From Chamaea fasciata (taxonomy: Eukaryota; Chordata; Aves; Passeriformes; Sylviidae), in the NCBI GenBank assembly GCA_029207755.1, contig JARCOQ010000006.1, positions 20,806,890 through 20,870,889 on the forward strand: a stretch of 64,000 nt of DNA, in the 5' to 3' direction. Within the stretch, counting starts at the first letter, position 1. The number at the start of each line of letters is the position of its first letter. The position numbers and the translations under genes are program-made. Below, one piece after another: positions 23,241 to 33,645 of the stretch. The notes below the pieces were generated by a model. It ran no database searches. It had not been told where the DNA came from and saw only the letters and a program-made list of their open reading frames with translations.

Positions 23241-23398
23241 TCCCCTGCTGTGTTAAAAATATAGTCTACTAATGATGACCTAGAGAAGTGTAAATTACAC
23301 AGTTTTGGTCACCCCCACATAATGCTAAACTCTGCCTCCTATCCCTGGAACTAGGACAGTTTTCCAAACAGAAAATAAACAAAACAAAACAACAGCAA

Positions 23399-23399
<1 letters not shown>
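23241..23399. other. unassigned sequence before poly(A)
   Basis: About 160 bases lie between the LTR and the long A tract. They end in an AATAAA (near 23386) followed by an A/C-rich run, which resembles a cDNA 3' end, but I cannot match the sequence to a transcript. Confidence 0.3.

Positions 23400-23449
<50 letters not shown>
23400..23449. repeat. poly(A) tract, 50 A
   Basis: An uninterrupted 50-A run, preceded by AATAAA and by CAAAACAAAACAACAGCAAC. Avian CR1 has no poly(A) tail, so this is either a simple repeat or the tail of a retrocopy. Confidence 0.95.
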
Positions 23450-23450
<1 letters not shown>

Positions 23451-25282
23451 CCAAACAAAAGAAAAAAGCCTGCAGAAAATCTAAAGTAATACAAAGCCCT
23501 TTTCTTTTGGGCTTTCCACACAGAGGCATTCTGGCATATAGAACTGTATTTATATTATGTTCCTATTTAGAGGTTGTGAAAGACCTTTCTTACACTCTTA
23601 CCAAACTTCCCGAATATTTTTCTGCTTATATTCTTTACTGGGTGGCTGTGTAGAAAGTTAGTCTTCAAACTATTATTCCCTCAGTTTATTCAATCTATAT
23701 ATCTAAGAATGTCTAAATGAGATGGTGAGATTATCCCTTATTCTTTTGAAAGATTTTTTTTTCTTTTTTTTGAACTTCCACAAGGGTTTTTATTTTTGAC
23801 TATTTAAACACGGTTTGAAAACCTAAACTGTATGATGAGATAAATGACTATGAATGTTTAAAATTCAAACAGTGGCCTATGAGTGACACTGCATATAGAT
23901 TTTGTATTCTAATAAGAGGTTAACTGCTCAGAATACCTCTTGTAATTCACATAAGTATTCCTGACACTGAAATTCATGATCCAAAAGGGGATAAAAAAAT
24001 ACCCAAAAGAGAGAAAGGGGAATACTGAGGAAAAAATATACTGTCACTCTAAGTAATATATTTGGACAGTGCATTTCACATTAAATTTTTTTTTTTCTGG
24101 ATAAACTGAAGGCAAGCTGATAAAGCATTTAAACATCAGAACTACAAAAATGCATGTTAATTGTGAATATAATATGGGGTTTGTGAGTTTTATGTTCTCC
24201 CATTTTATGATAAAATTGTGATTCTAGACTTTTCCTTATCTTCTTCTAGCACTAGCTACGCTGCTACAAGACTATTCATTGCTTCTCCATAGCAGGAGGG
24301 ATGAGCCTAAATCAGTCTCTACCTTCCCCTGCTATAAGAGTAAAGATGTTTCCTTCACATAGCTAAGAAACACTGACTGCTGTTCAGATCTAGAAACAAG
24401 AGGTTGGAGCAAGTGAAGCAATTCACTAATTTACTAGGGCAGCTCCTTGTTATGTTTTAACTAACTTGTATATTTAATGATGTGTTACAGTTTGTTTCCA
24501 GGTGTTTACAGGTTAGACTGTAATGTAGTGCATTAAAGTTCATTGATTTATTCAAAATCAGGAATAATAATGTGCAAAATTTAAAAAGTAGGATTTTTAC
24601 ATTATAGTAAGTAAAAAGGTGTCCTTATTTTCCCTCTGGTTTTAATGCAATCAAATAGCAATAATTTTTATAGGATTTTAATGGGTGCAATAATACATAA
24701 AATCCAATTATGTTATTAGAATACACCAATTTTAAATATTTGAATGCAGAAGGATTGTCAGTAAGCTTGTTTGTTAAGATGTAAAACATTAAATTCAATT
24801 GCACATAGGAATGGGGTTCATATGTAAATTTTGAAAAAAAAAAAAAAAAAGGCAAAAATTGATAGACCTCTGATAAACCGCTGCTTTATTTGGTTTAATT
24901 ATCTATTCGGTTTTATTGTTAACCATCTCACATAATTCTAGTTATGTGCTTGAAGTTAGTTGATTGGTTATGTTTGTTGGCAGCAAGCAACAGATTAAAG
25001 ATAACAAATCCAAGCTCAAAAGAGCTAGTGAAAGACTGGATGAAGTAGTTTTCCTTGTTAGCTATAGAGAAAATATAGACAACTAGATTCCACCAGACAT
25101 AGAACATTGGATATCAGATGGCATCTATCTTATCTGATGTGCTTCGCTTCAGTTACAAATATATGTATTTCTAGGATCCCTGCAAAGAACTGCATAATAA
25201 AAATAGACAATCATGTCTACTCAGGAGTGTATCTAAAACAGGTGACATGAATAATCTCAATAGACAGTAGAAGAAAACCAGC
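23450..25282. other. unassigned AT-rich DNA
   Basis: No gene or recognisable repeat. A 19-A run (24833-24851) accounts for the phenylalanine-rich minus-strand frame near 24625-24855. Confidence 0.5.
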
Positions 25283-25883
25283 TGCTATGGTTTAACACCA
25301 GCTGGCAACTAAGCCCCACAGCCACTTGCTCACTCCCTCTCCACGGGAGGAGAGAATCAGAAGGGTAAAAATGAGCACACGTGGGTTGAGACAAAGACAG
25401 CTTAATAGGTAAAGCAAAAGCTCAGCACACAAGCAAAGCAAAACAAGGAATTCATTCAGCACTTCCCAAGGGCAGGAAGGTGTTCGGCCAATTCCCAGGA
25501 AAGCAGGGCTCTGTCACATGTAAGGGTGACTTCAGCAGAGAAACACCACCACTGCAAATTCCCCTTGTCCTTCTACCTTCTTCTTTTCCCAGCTCTATAT
25601 GCTGAGCATGATGCCAAATGATACAGGATATTGGTATCAGGGGGGGTCAGGTGGGGTCTGCTGTCCCAGCTGTGTCCCTTCCCAGTTTCTTGTTCACCCC
25701 CAGCCAGCTTGCAGGTGAGGTGAGGAGCAGAAAAGCCATTGACATGTTATAAGAACTGATCAGCAGTAATGAATACATCCCCGTGTTATCAACCCTGTTT
25801 TCAGCACAGACCCAACCCATAGCCCCATTCTGGCTACTCTGAAGAAAATCAACTCTACTGCAGCCAAAACCAATATATCAACA
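25283..25883 (-). repeat. solo LTR, minus orientation
   Basis: On the plus strand it starts TGCTATGGTTTAACACCAGCTGGCAACTAAG and ends GCAGCCAAAACCAATATATCAACA, as reversed copies of a widespread avian LTR do. On the minus strand it has an ATTAAGC polyadenylation-like signal (from CTTAAT near 25403) and a TATA-like box (CATATAGAG, near 25597-25605). The pieces CCCAGCTGTGTCCCTTCCCAGTTTCTTGTTCACCCCCAGCC and GAAGAAAATCAACTCTA correspond to those in the fragment at 60655-60996. No internal viral sequence and no target duplication seen. Confidence 0.75.
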
Positions 25884-26941
25884 TAAGTATATTTAATTCT
25901 CTCCTTAATTTTTAAACTAACAAAAATATTTGTGATGGATCACTACTCCATTTATAGTTAATAAAGGGATGGATGCCTTCAAAAGAAGATTCATGCCAAT
26001 CAAGTGAAACCATGTGCATGTGATGGAAAAACTTTTTTCGGATCATATGGCTTTATTAAAGTCACAAGTAGAGAACCAAATTTTTTCTCTATATTCATTA
26101 TGCTTAACCCTTACAGAAAGAGGAATTCAGAGGTAGAAGACAACAATTTTTTTCAGGCTTCTGAAAGGTTGACGACGGTTTTTCAAAACATTTTATAGAT
26201 ATTAAAAGACTACATTTTAACCTCGAAAATGTAAAACCTTTGTAAGACTTTATGATTTTACAAATGAAGTAGTTATATATTGTCTGCTTCATACAGATAA
26301 TTATCAGAAAAATCTTGCTCATATCTGAAGGTTAAGGTAGGAAACACCTCCAGGAATCAAATGTGCTTCATTCTTTTTACTTATTTCTTCGTTATTCTTT
26401 TCATTCATTCATTCACAATAAAACGTCCTTTGAGACAGTATAGCATCTTAATACATATGCAATACTGTGAATTTAAGCAGAAAGTAAATACTGTCTTTTC
26501 ATATGCATGAATGTTAAAAAAAGAAGTATCTAATCCAGTTTCTTTTCAGTAGTGAATACTTCTTGGCAATACACATTTTAGTAATCTTAATAATGCATTC
26601 CAAGAAAAAAAATTAAGAGAAAAAACAAGCAAGCAAAATTTATATTAGAAATATATTATGGATTAAATTTTTCATGTTAGGAATTTTTATATCAACAACA
26701 ATTTTGACTCATTTACATCCAAGACTACAGCCAAGAAAAAAGAGGATTGAAAATAATGAACTATCAAGTTGTGCATGTATTTAAACAAGTGAAGAGATTC
26801 AGCCACTGTGTTCTTTATCATAGTTTCAAAAGGGAAGATCACAAGACAAATATATTTTTCTTAGGACAGTTCCAGAATGGACTACATTTCCTTGTGGATG
26901 ATCAGCCAGTTTCTAGCAGTCTCAAAAAGCATACTCCTACT

Positions 26942-27020
26942 TTAAAAAAAAAAAAAAAACAAACCGAAAAACCAAACAAAACAACAACAACAACAACAAA
27001 CCCCACAATAAAACACAAAA
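26942..27020 (+). repeat. A-rich low-complexity with (CAA)n
   Basis: A run of A is followed by AAC/CAA repeats and A-rich sequence. It produces the lysine/threonine-rich C-terminus of a plus-strand frame (26747-27040), which I do not consider coding. Confidence 0.85.
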
Positions 27021-27080
27021 AAATCCAGGTTTTTTTGTAAAACCTATGCCTTTTCTGAGGTCTGTTTGTTACACACTTCC

Positions 27081-27102
27081 TTTTTTTTTTTTTTTTTTTT
27101 TT
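27081..27102. repeat. poly(T) tract, 22 T
   Basis: A homopolymer run within low-complexity sequence. A second, shorter T run follows at about 27114-27125. Confidence 0.95.
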
Positions 27103-30100
27103 ACCAAGTCAGATTTTTTTTTTTTCTTAGAGTTTTATTTAATAGTTAAACTCTCTTTTGTTTGTGTGTGTATTTTTTTGTTTTCACTATCACTTCTTAA
27201 CAGGAGCAAAGAGAGTATTCATTACATGCAGAGTTATAACAACAATGCCAGCCATGAAACTAACAACACACACATATTAATAAAATCTACCCTCTTGTAA
27301 AGTATTTTATACATGTGAAAGTTCTACTTGTCATTAAATTTCTTTCACTGCTTTTAAAGCACCTGCATTTTATGGGGCCTTCTCTATGAAATATAAAACA
27401 GAGGTTTACAATACTTGGAGTAAAAATTGCATCCATAATTCAAATAAATGTTGCTACGTGAAGACATAATATCTAGCATCTGTTCCAGTAAACATGGTAT
27501 CTTATGGGATAACTCTGATGTAGTTTACATTATTTTAGATCTCCGAAAAATTCAACAGTGTCACCTGAGTGAAGTTCAAATTAATTCACCTGGGAATGTT
27601 TGATTAAGAGATGAAAGACACAACAAGCAAAATGAATATAGAGAAAAGTACAAATAAGAAATAAGAGGTCTAATCTAAAATTTTTTTCTGACATATAGTG
27701 CTATCTGAAAAAGCGCCAAAATTATTTTAGTGCTATTTTTGTAGTGTGTTACTGGCCTGTGTTGCTCTGTTTACTTCTGCACTGGCCGCCTTTAGGCTTA
27801 AATTTACTGTAAATCCAAGTTGCTGAAGTAGGCATTGACTGTATCTCTGAAAAGCTACCTTCAGGGATCTGTGCACACCCTCAATGCTTACAAGATTGAT
27901 TTGTAGCTTCAAGCATAAGACACTTAAGGGGATCTGAAACTAGGATAGCCGCACAGGTGACATGTTATATCCTGCATAGGGTGATGTAAGAAGCTGGATG
28001 CTTTGTTAGTGCCCCCTGATGGCCAGCTCATGCAACCCTCTCAGATAACCCATGAATCAATAACATCTATTTTTTAAGATGACAATAATATATTATTTTA
28101 AAAAGAATAAAACAAAACCAAAGGAATTGTAACATGCTAAGTGTAAAAAGTAGATTATGATAAAAACTTGGAAATCTATTTGTCAGAGGCAAACTGAAGC
28201 AGAAAAAAACCCCAAATAATAATAATTTGGATCAGCCTTTTTTATTAAATGTATTTTTTTTAAGAAAAGAAAATTCTTCCAGTATCAATATGAGAACAGC
28301 TTTGTTATGACAGCAAAGAAACCAAAGGGACAATTAATCACATAGGGAGATGGAACAGGAAGGATATTTCATCTTTCCCTAAACCAAGAGGTGTTTACCT
28401 TAAAGCAGGAGGTGTTTACTCAAGCTATGGAAAAATCTGAATAGATTTTCTACATTTACAGAATCAGTTACATTTCTCATTGTCTAACTGTCTTCTATCC
28501 ATCCAGGTGTTGTGTTAGATGTAGGTAAGCTCTCAATAATGTTTGAAATACCACCACTTCATACGTAAAATTAAATAACCCTGGGAGAAGAAAGGACTGT
28601 TGCATTCTGATAGTTTGAATATTGTGTAAAGAGGACTGACTTTCAAGAAATACACTTTACCTCAGAGTATCCTCTAGACTGAGAGAACTCATGTTTACAT
28701 TTTCCCAAAATACAGCACATAAAGGAATACTATTATTTACAATATTGTCTCTTTAGTGTTTTATGCATTTCTAGCCTGAATAACATGTTCTCTAAGGGCC
28801 CAATTCAGCAAATATTACCGCAGTTGATTAATTTTACTTTCATGTTTCATCCCTTTGAAGTCAAATGCATCAGAAAGATGAATGCAAGTAATAGTTATAT
28901 AAGCATTTGGAGAATTGGGTCTGGAATTTAAATATAGTAGTGTTTGTTGGGCTGATCAATCTAGGAAACATTTATTTCCACTAGAAAGCACTAATTTAAA
29001 ACATCTAAATTGTTTAGAACTGGGGGAAATGAATTAAATGACAAAATGGTGGGAAAAACCTTTTTGAACTGTAGGAAAAATTTCTGTGTGTTTAATACTC
29101 TGGTATCTGAGGAACAAGTCCTTCAGCTTTCTTTGACATAAAATAGAGTTAAGCACATCCTCTGGGAAAACAAAACCAAAGCAATTATCCAGAGGCTGAT
29201 ATTCCTTTCAAATTGATAGATGAGGAAAGAATCTTGACTTTTTCACTTTTTGATAGCATTTGATAATTTCTGATTTAAGACATAAATGAAATTAGTAGGA
29301 TGTAATGAAATTCTGTGGTATGGTGCATTGTCTTCTTTTCACACTACTTCCTAAGTTGTTTATAAAATTCAGAAGCTTATTTTTCTATAATATTTCTTCT
29401 TTGAGGCAACATAAACATGGATTTCCCTTATCATTTTGTTCATGGCACTTATATAATATCTTTTATTGAAAATTCCCATTTAAAATATTAATTCCCATTT
29501 CCAGGATTATTCCTGAATTATGCATTAATGGAGGCTAAATTTTTCTTTAAAGACAATAAATAAATTGCATATATTTTGTGATTTATTTAAAATAATACTT
29601 GCATAGAAAATTACTCAAAAAAATGTAAGTTTCCCTGGAGTGGCATGATATATATTTCTATTTCTATTTCTATATCTATTTACATACCCCCCCCACTATA
29701 TATATAGATATGTGTATATATACACCTATAGACTCCTAATAAGGAACATCTGTGGTAGAACATGACTGCTACTCAAAAGTAAACCTCTTGCTTACTTAAT
29801 CCACACATTATATTTTATTTATTCTAATAAAAAAAATCATTACTTTCTGCACTGTTCTACTTCCATCATGTTGTCCTTCCTAATAATTACCTTTTAGGAA
29901 GTGCATGCCTCACAGTTCCTAGTAAATGTAACTTATTTCCAAAAACTCTGTGGGAAGCCCTTTTCAGCGCTATAACAAGCAATCAGGTAGTGAAAGACCT
30001 TTGAAGTAAACTCTGAATGACCTGATAAATACAGTTGGTAAAATGACCTTAGAGCTGGAAAGACCATATGTTTGTCTCTGCAAAACTTGCCATTATTTGA

Positions 30101-30564
30101 TGGAAAAGTGCATCAGGCTTGGAGCTTACTTGGTCATAGTCTCTTCAGTACATTCGTACTAATCATCAATACACCAGAATAGACCAGATATTTGTCATGA
30201 AAGTCTGATCACCTTTTATCTTCTTTAGTTTTATTGTATAAAGTTAGGGTGCTGAGTGTACTGTGTCATGCTGAAGAACTGCATTTTTATTATCAACATC
30301 CCTTACTGACAGCTTTGTTTCAAGGCTCAGCAAATCGTCAGACAGAATCTTGTTCTCGCTTATCCCTTAAGGAAGGTCTCTCCCTAACAGCTGCTCCTTA
30401 TCTGCAGGCCTAAGCAGGTGTTTCTAATGGCACCATCATTAGGAAGCTCAAAAGAAAAGCTAAACATACATTTATTGCTGCCAAGGTTTTAATGTTTATT
30501 TTCTGTTGACTTGTTTATCTTGGCATCAGATTTAAATGTGGACTTCTTGGTGCCGGGAGTACTT

Positions 30565-30735
30565 GAACAAGTTTAGATTAAATATAAGGAAAAATTTCTT
30601 CGTGTAAATTGTTGTCAAGCATTGGAACAGGCTTTCCAAAGAAGTGGAAGAGTCTTCATCTCTGGGAGTATTCAAAAAACTTTTGGATGTGGCACTTGAG
30701 GACATGGCGGTGGTGTAAGGTTGGCGTTTGGACTT
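30565..30735 (+). mobile_element. CR1 LINE, 3' region lacking the tail
   Basis: The plus strand matches the last part of CR1: TTTAGATTAAATATAAGGAAAAATTTCTTC, GCATTGGAACAGGCTTTCC, AAGTGGAAGAGTCTTCATCTCTGGGAG, GATGTGGCACTTGAGGACATGG and GGACTTGGTGATTT. The final ~40 bases and the octamer tail are missing. About 75 bases of unassigned DNA separate it from the LTR that follows. Confidence 0.85.
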
Positions 30736-30809
30736 GGTGATTTGTTTTTTCCCACACAAATCTTTCTGGGATTCTGCATAAGGACAATTGGTATATTTGT
30801 ATTTCACAG

Positions 30810-31602
30810 TGTTAGGGGTTAGGTTTGTTCCTTCTTTCTCTAAAGAATTTTTTCCCCACAAGTTACCAAGGAGACCAAGTGTTGGATACTTGAGAGTACT
30901 TAACCGAAACAAAAGAGGTGGACAAAGGTGGAAGGGGGAGATAACGCAGGTAAAAGACAGAGCTTGAGGCAGCTGCGGGCTTTTCTTTTTCCGGCGTTCG
31001 GGGAGACGCGTGTCTGCCGCTCCTCGAGGAGCTCAGCCGCCGCAAAGCACGCCGAGCGGAGAACGGCTGTTGCTGGCTGGAGGAGTTTCACTGTGGCCAA
31101 AGGGATCCAGTCCTGGGAAATCTACTATCACCAGTTCGGCCTGAATCCGGAGTTTTCCTGGCCACCCGTGGGGAGCTGGTCCAGGCCCTGCCTCTCCTTC
31201 AGTTTTCTTCGGCGCTGCTCCTCTTGCTGCAGCGTGACCCTGCACCCCCTGCGCTGCCGGGACATCCTGCCCCTGCCTGCCGGGACACCCTGCCATCCCA
31301 GCTACCAGCCCGGGACTTTTCCACTGTTTCAGCTTGGTGCTCTGAGGATCCTGCAGGGACACCGAAACCAAACTGCCCTGGGTTTTGTGAAACAAAGCCC
31401 TCAAGGTTCTTGGTACTGTTGTCGTTTGTCATTAATGCTGTAGTTGTTTGGTGGGGGGGGGGGGGGGAGTTGTTTTTTTTGTGTTTGTTTGCTTTGTATT
31501 ACATACTAGTAAAGAACTGCTATTCCTATTTCCCAAATCTTTGCCAAAGAGCCTCTGATTGTAATTTTACCTGGCAGATACCTGTCTTCCCAAACCAAGA
31601 CA
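30810..31602 (+). repeat. GC-rich solo LTR, 793 bp, plus orientation
   Basis: The element starts TGTTAGGGGTTAGG at 30810 and ends CCAAACCAAGACA at 31602. Its flanks are CACAG and CACAA, a possible decayed 5-bp target duplication. The middle (about 30960-31330) is GC- and CpG-rich; the last part has a 15-G run (31453-31467), GTAAAGAACTGCTATTCC and CTGGCAGATACCTGTCTT. These last motifs recur, reversed, at the start of the LTR at 45115, although the upstream parts differ. The 171-, 132- and 123-codon frames on both strands overlap each other and are non-coding by-products. Confidence 0.75.
31453..31467 (+). repeat. poly(G) tract, 15 G
   Basis: A homopolymer G run inside the U5 side of the LTR. 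The length in any assembly may be unreliable. Confidence 0.9.
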
Positions 31603-32632
31603 CACAAAAACTAAGATATTAGTGGATTTGATAAGTACTTGTAGATGCAATCATATAGTTCCGTCTTCTTTCTTCATGTGTTCTGTCTCAGTGCAGCTTA
31701 TACGACCATGTATAAATATGTATATATATAACTAAACATTGCAGGTTAATGGGGAAAATTTGTGTTTCAACATTATGTCAAGAAAATGTATGTATGTGTC
31801 AGATAAACAGCAATTATATAGTTGAGGTAAAAGTTTTCAATTTCAAATTGTATGAGTTTGTACTTAATGGTGCACAACTACAACAGAATTTTCATTATCA
31901 TGCATTGTTGTGTCTTTTAAACTGAGATGCAAAACCCTCTTAGGGAAAGAAAGAGCTAATTAAGTAATAGCAAGAAAACTGGAAAAATTAAAACCTAAGG
32001 GATAGTGTTTCTTCTTTAGATACAATCTTTACAAGTAACAAGAGATTTAATTATTTGAATATTTTTTTCTTTGAACCAGTTGAAATGCGTTTTCCTTACT
32101 GATCTGCCTGTTTCATGTCTCCTACAGAAAACACCTTTTGCTTAACTTTATAATTTATGTCCAAATATCACTGCGATTTTTTCTCCCTAATAACTTAATG
32201 CAGGATCATTCCTGCTTGCTGTTAAACAGTTTGACCCACGTCCAAACAATCACTGAAGCTTAAATTAAACCTCCAAAATGTAAGACTGAAATGAATAGAA
32301 AATTATGGGATTAAGTGCTTTGTTGGATGAAGGCCAGAGTGTTCAGTATCTTGAAGACTCTTGGGGGAATGAATAATCCAATGCAAGAAATAATCCTATT
32401 TTAAGAGTATGTATAAAGATCAATTGTACCAAAACCAGAATTCTGAATTTACAGATGCACCTTAACTTAATTGTTGTGGAAGTCAATGTAACATTGTTAA
32501 GGAGACTGTCCTTTTAGTGTAGTATTACACACTTGTACACACTTTGTAATTGGATTCTATCAATTTACCAGTTTTATATTCTTCCTTCTTTTCTAACCAA
32601 ACAAAAAAATCTGAGAGAACCTCATTTGGAGT
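31603..32632. other. unassigned AT-rich DNA
   Basis: I see no gene or recognisable repeat between the two LTRs. Confidence 0.5.
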
Positions 32633-33220
32633 TGTATTGAGTCTGGCTGAGCTGGAATTCCTTTTCTCACAACAGCCCTCACAGTGCTGTGAAGTGCATT
32701 GGTAGCTGGAAAGGTGTTGATAACACAGCAGTGTTTTGGGTACAGCTGTGCAGGGCTGGCACAGCAACAGAACATCTCCCCCTCCATCAAGGGGCTGGGA
32801 GTGGGCAAGGTCCTGGGAGGGGACACAACCAAGCCAGCTGCCCCAAACTGACCAAAGGGATATTCCATACCATGTGATGTCAGCTCAGATATAAAAGCCA
32901 AGGGAAGCAGGTGGAATGGGAGAGAAGGGAGTGGGCACTTTTTATTTGCAATGTTTGCTTCCTGGACCAACCACTACGTGTGCTGAAGCCCTATTTCTTG
33001 GGAAGTGGCTGAACATTGCTTGATGATGGGAAGTAGAGACTAAACTTTTTTTTCTCTTTGCTAATGCATGCACAAACTTTTTCTTTTGTTTCAGTGAACT
33101 GCCTTATCTCAACCTATGAGTTGTTTTCCATTTTATGTTCTTCCCCCAGTCCATCTTGGAAAGGGAGTGGTAGAGTGATTTGGTGGGCACCTGGCATCGA
33201 GCAAAGGTCTATCCACTACA
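32633..33220 (+). repeat. solo LTR, plus orientation, mosaic family
   Basis: It begins near TGTATTGAGTCTGGCTGAGCTGG and ends CAAAGGTCTATCCACTACA at 33220. The U3 carries GGGAGGGGACACAACCAAGC and CCCAAACTGACCAAAGGGATATTCC, followed by a clear TATA box (ATATAAAAG) at 32889-32897. The corresponding U3 occurs reversed at 60655-60996. The last 110 bases, however, resemble the end of the LTR at 62138-63192 (GGGAGTGRTAG, TTTGGTGGGCACCTGGCATC). I see no internal viral region and no target duplication. Confidence 0.75.
32889..32897 (+). promoter_or_regulatory. TATA box of the LTR promoter
   Basis: The motif ATATAAAAG sits in the usual place downstream of the conserved U3 block. It would once have driven proviral transcription to the right. 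There is no evidence that it is used now. Confidence 0.5.
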
Positions 33221-33304
33221 AATGTCACTGATTCAAAACATTTAATTCCAGCTTGTTCATATAACAGTCTTAACAGTCACTTTGGCTGTTCTTGTATAAA
33301 AATG

Positions 33305-33645
33305 AGACTATATGATCCAGACTGGAGGATGACTAAATGGTGTTCAGAAGAGTTTGGGAGATTGGCGACAAAATGTTGTAATTAAAACGTCATGCTCTGT
33401 CTCGAGAAAAGTAGCAAGGCAAGTACTCCAGGAGTCTATAGTGGGACCTGTATATTTTTTAGTGATCTGAAGGAGGTGATGAAGTGCTTGATAATCAAGT
33501 TTGCAGATAACTCCAAGTGGAGTAATGAGTCAGTATGATTGGGATAATGACTGCTATCCAGATTGATCTCAACAGGCTGGAGGAATGGGCTGCCAGGGAC
33601 CTTATGAAATTGAATCAGGATAAATGCCTGTAAGGATAAATCTAT
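33305..33645 (+). mobile_element. CR1 LINE, internal reverse-transcriptase fragment
   Basis: Translated piecewise, the plus strand follows the CR1 reverse transcriptase. A 'GDWRQNVV'-like stretch leads to a degraded GVPQGSVLGP region (33425-33455), then to KFADNSKW at 33497-33520. The catalytic FADD box has become FADN (codons 33500-33511). A decayed LDRLE-like region and the stretch before a KCKVLH-like position close the fragment. Stops and frameshifts are present. It lacks both the 5' part and the 3' tail, which is unusual for CR1 and implies a later deletion. Confidence 0.8.

Larger units (their letters stand above)
25884..30564. other. unassigned AT-rich DNA, 4.7 kb
   Basis: This is the longest stretch here with nothing I can name apart from low-complexity runs: an A-rich/CAA segment at 26942-27020, a 22-T run at 27081-27102, and a TATTTC-type run with a short C8 at 29652-29695. 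A patch at 27780-28050 is slightly GC-richer without recognisable content. No open frame exceeds 100 codons. Confidence 0.5.

Noticed and set aside
30928..31443. 171-codon plus-strand open frame, with 132- and 123-codon frames overlapping
   Set aside because: It sits inside the GC-rich body of an LTR; the overlap of frames on both strands argues against coding.
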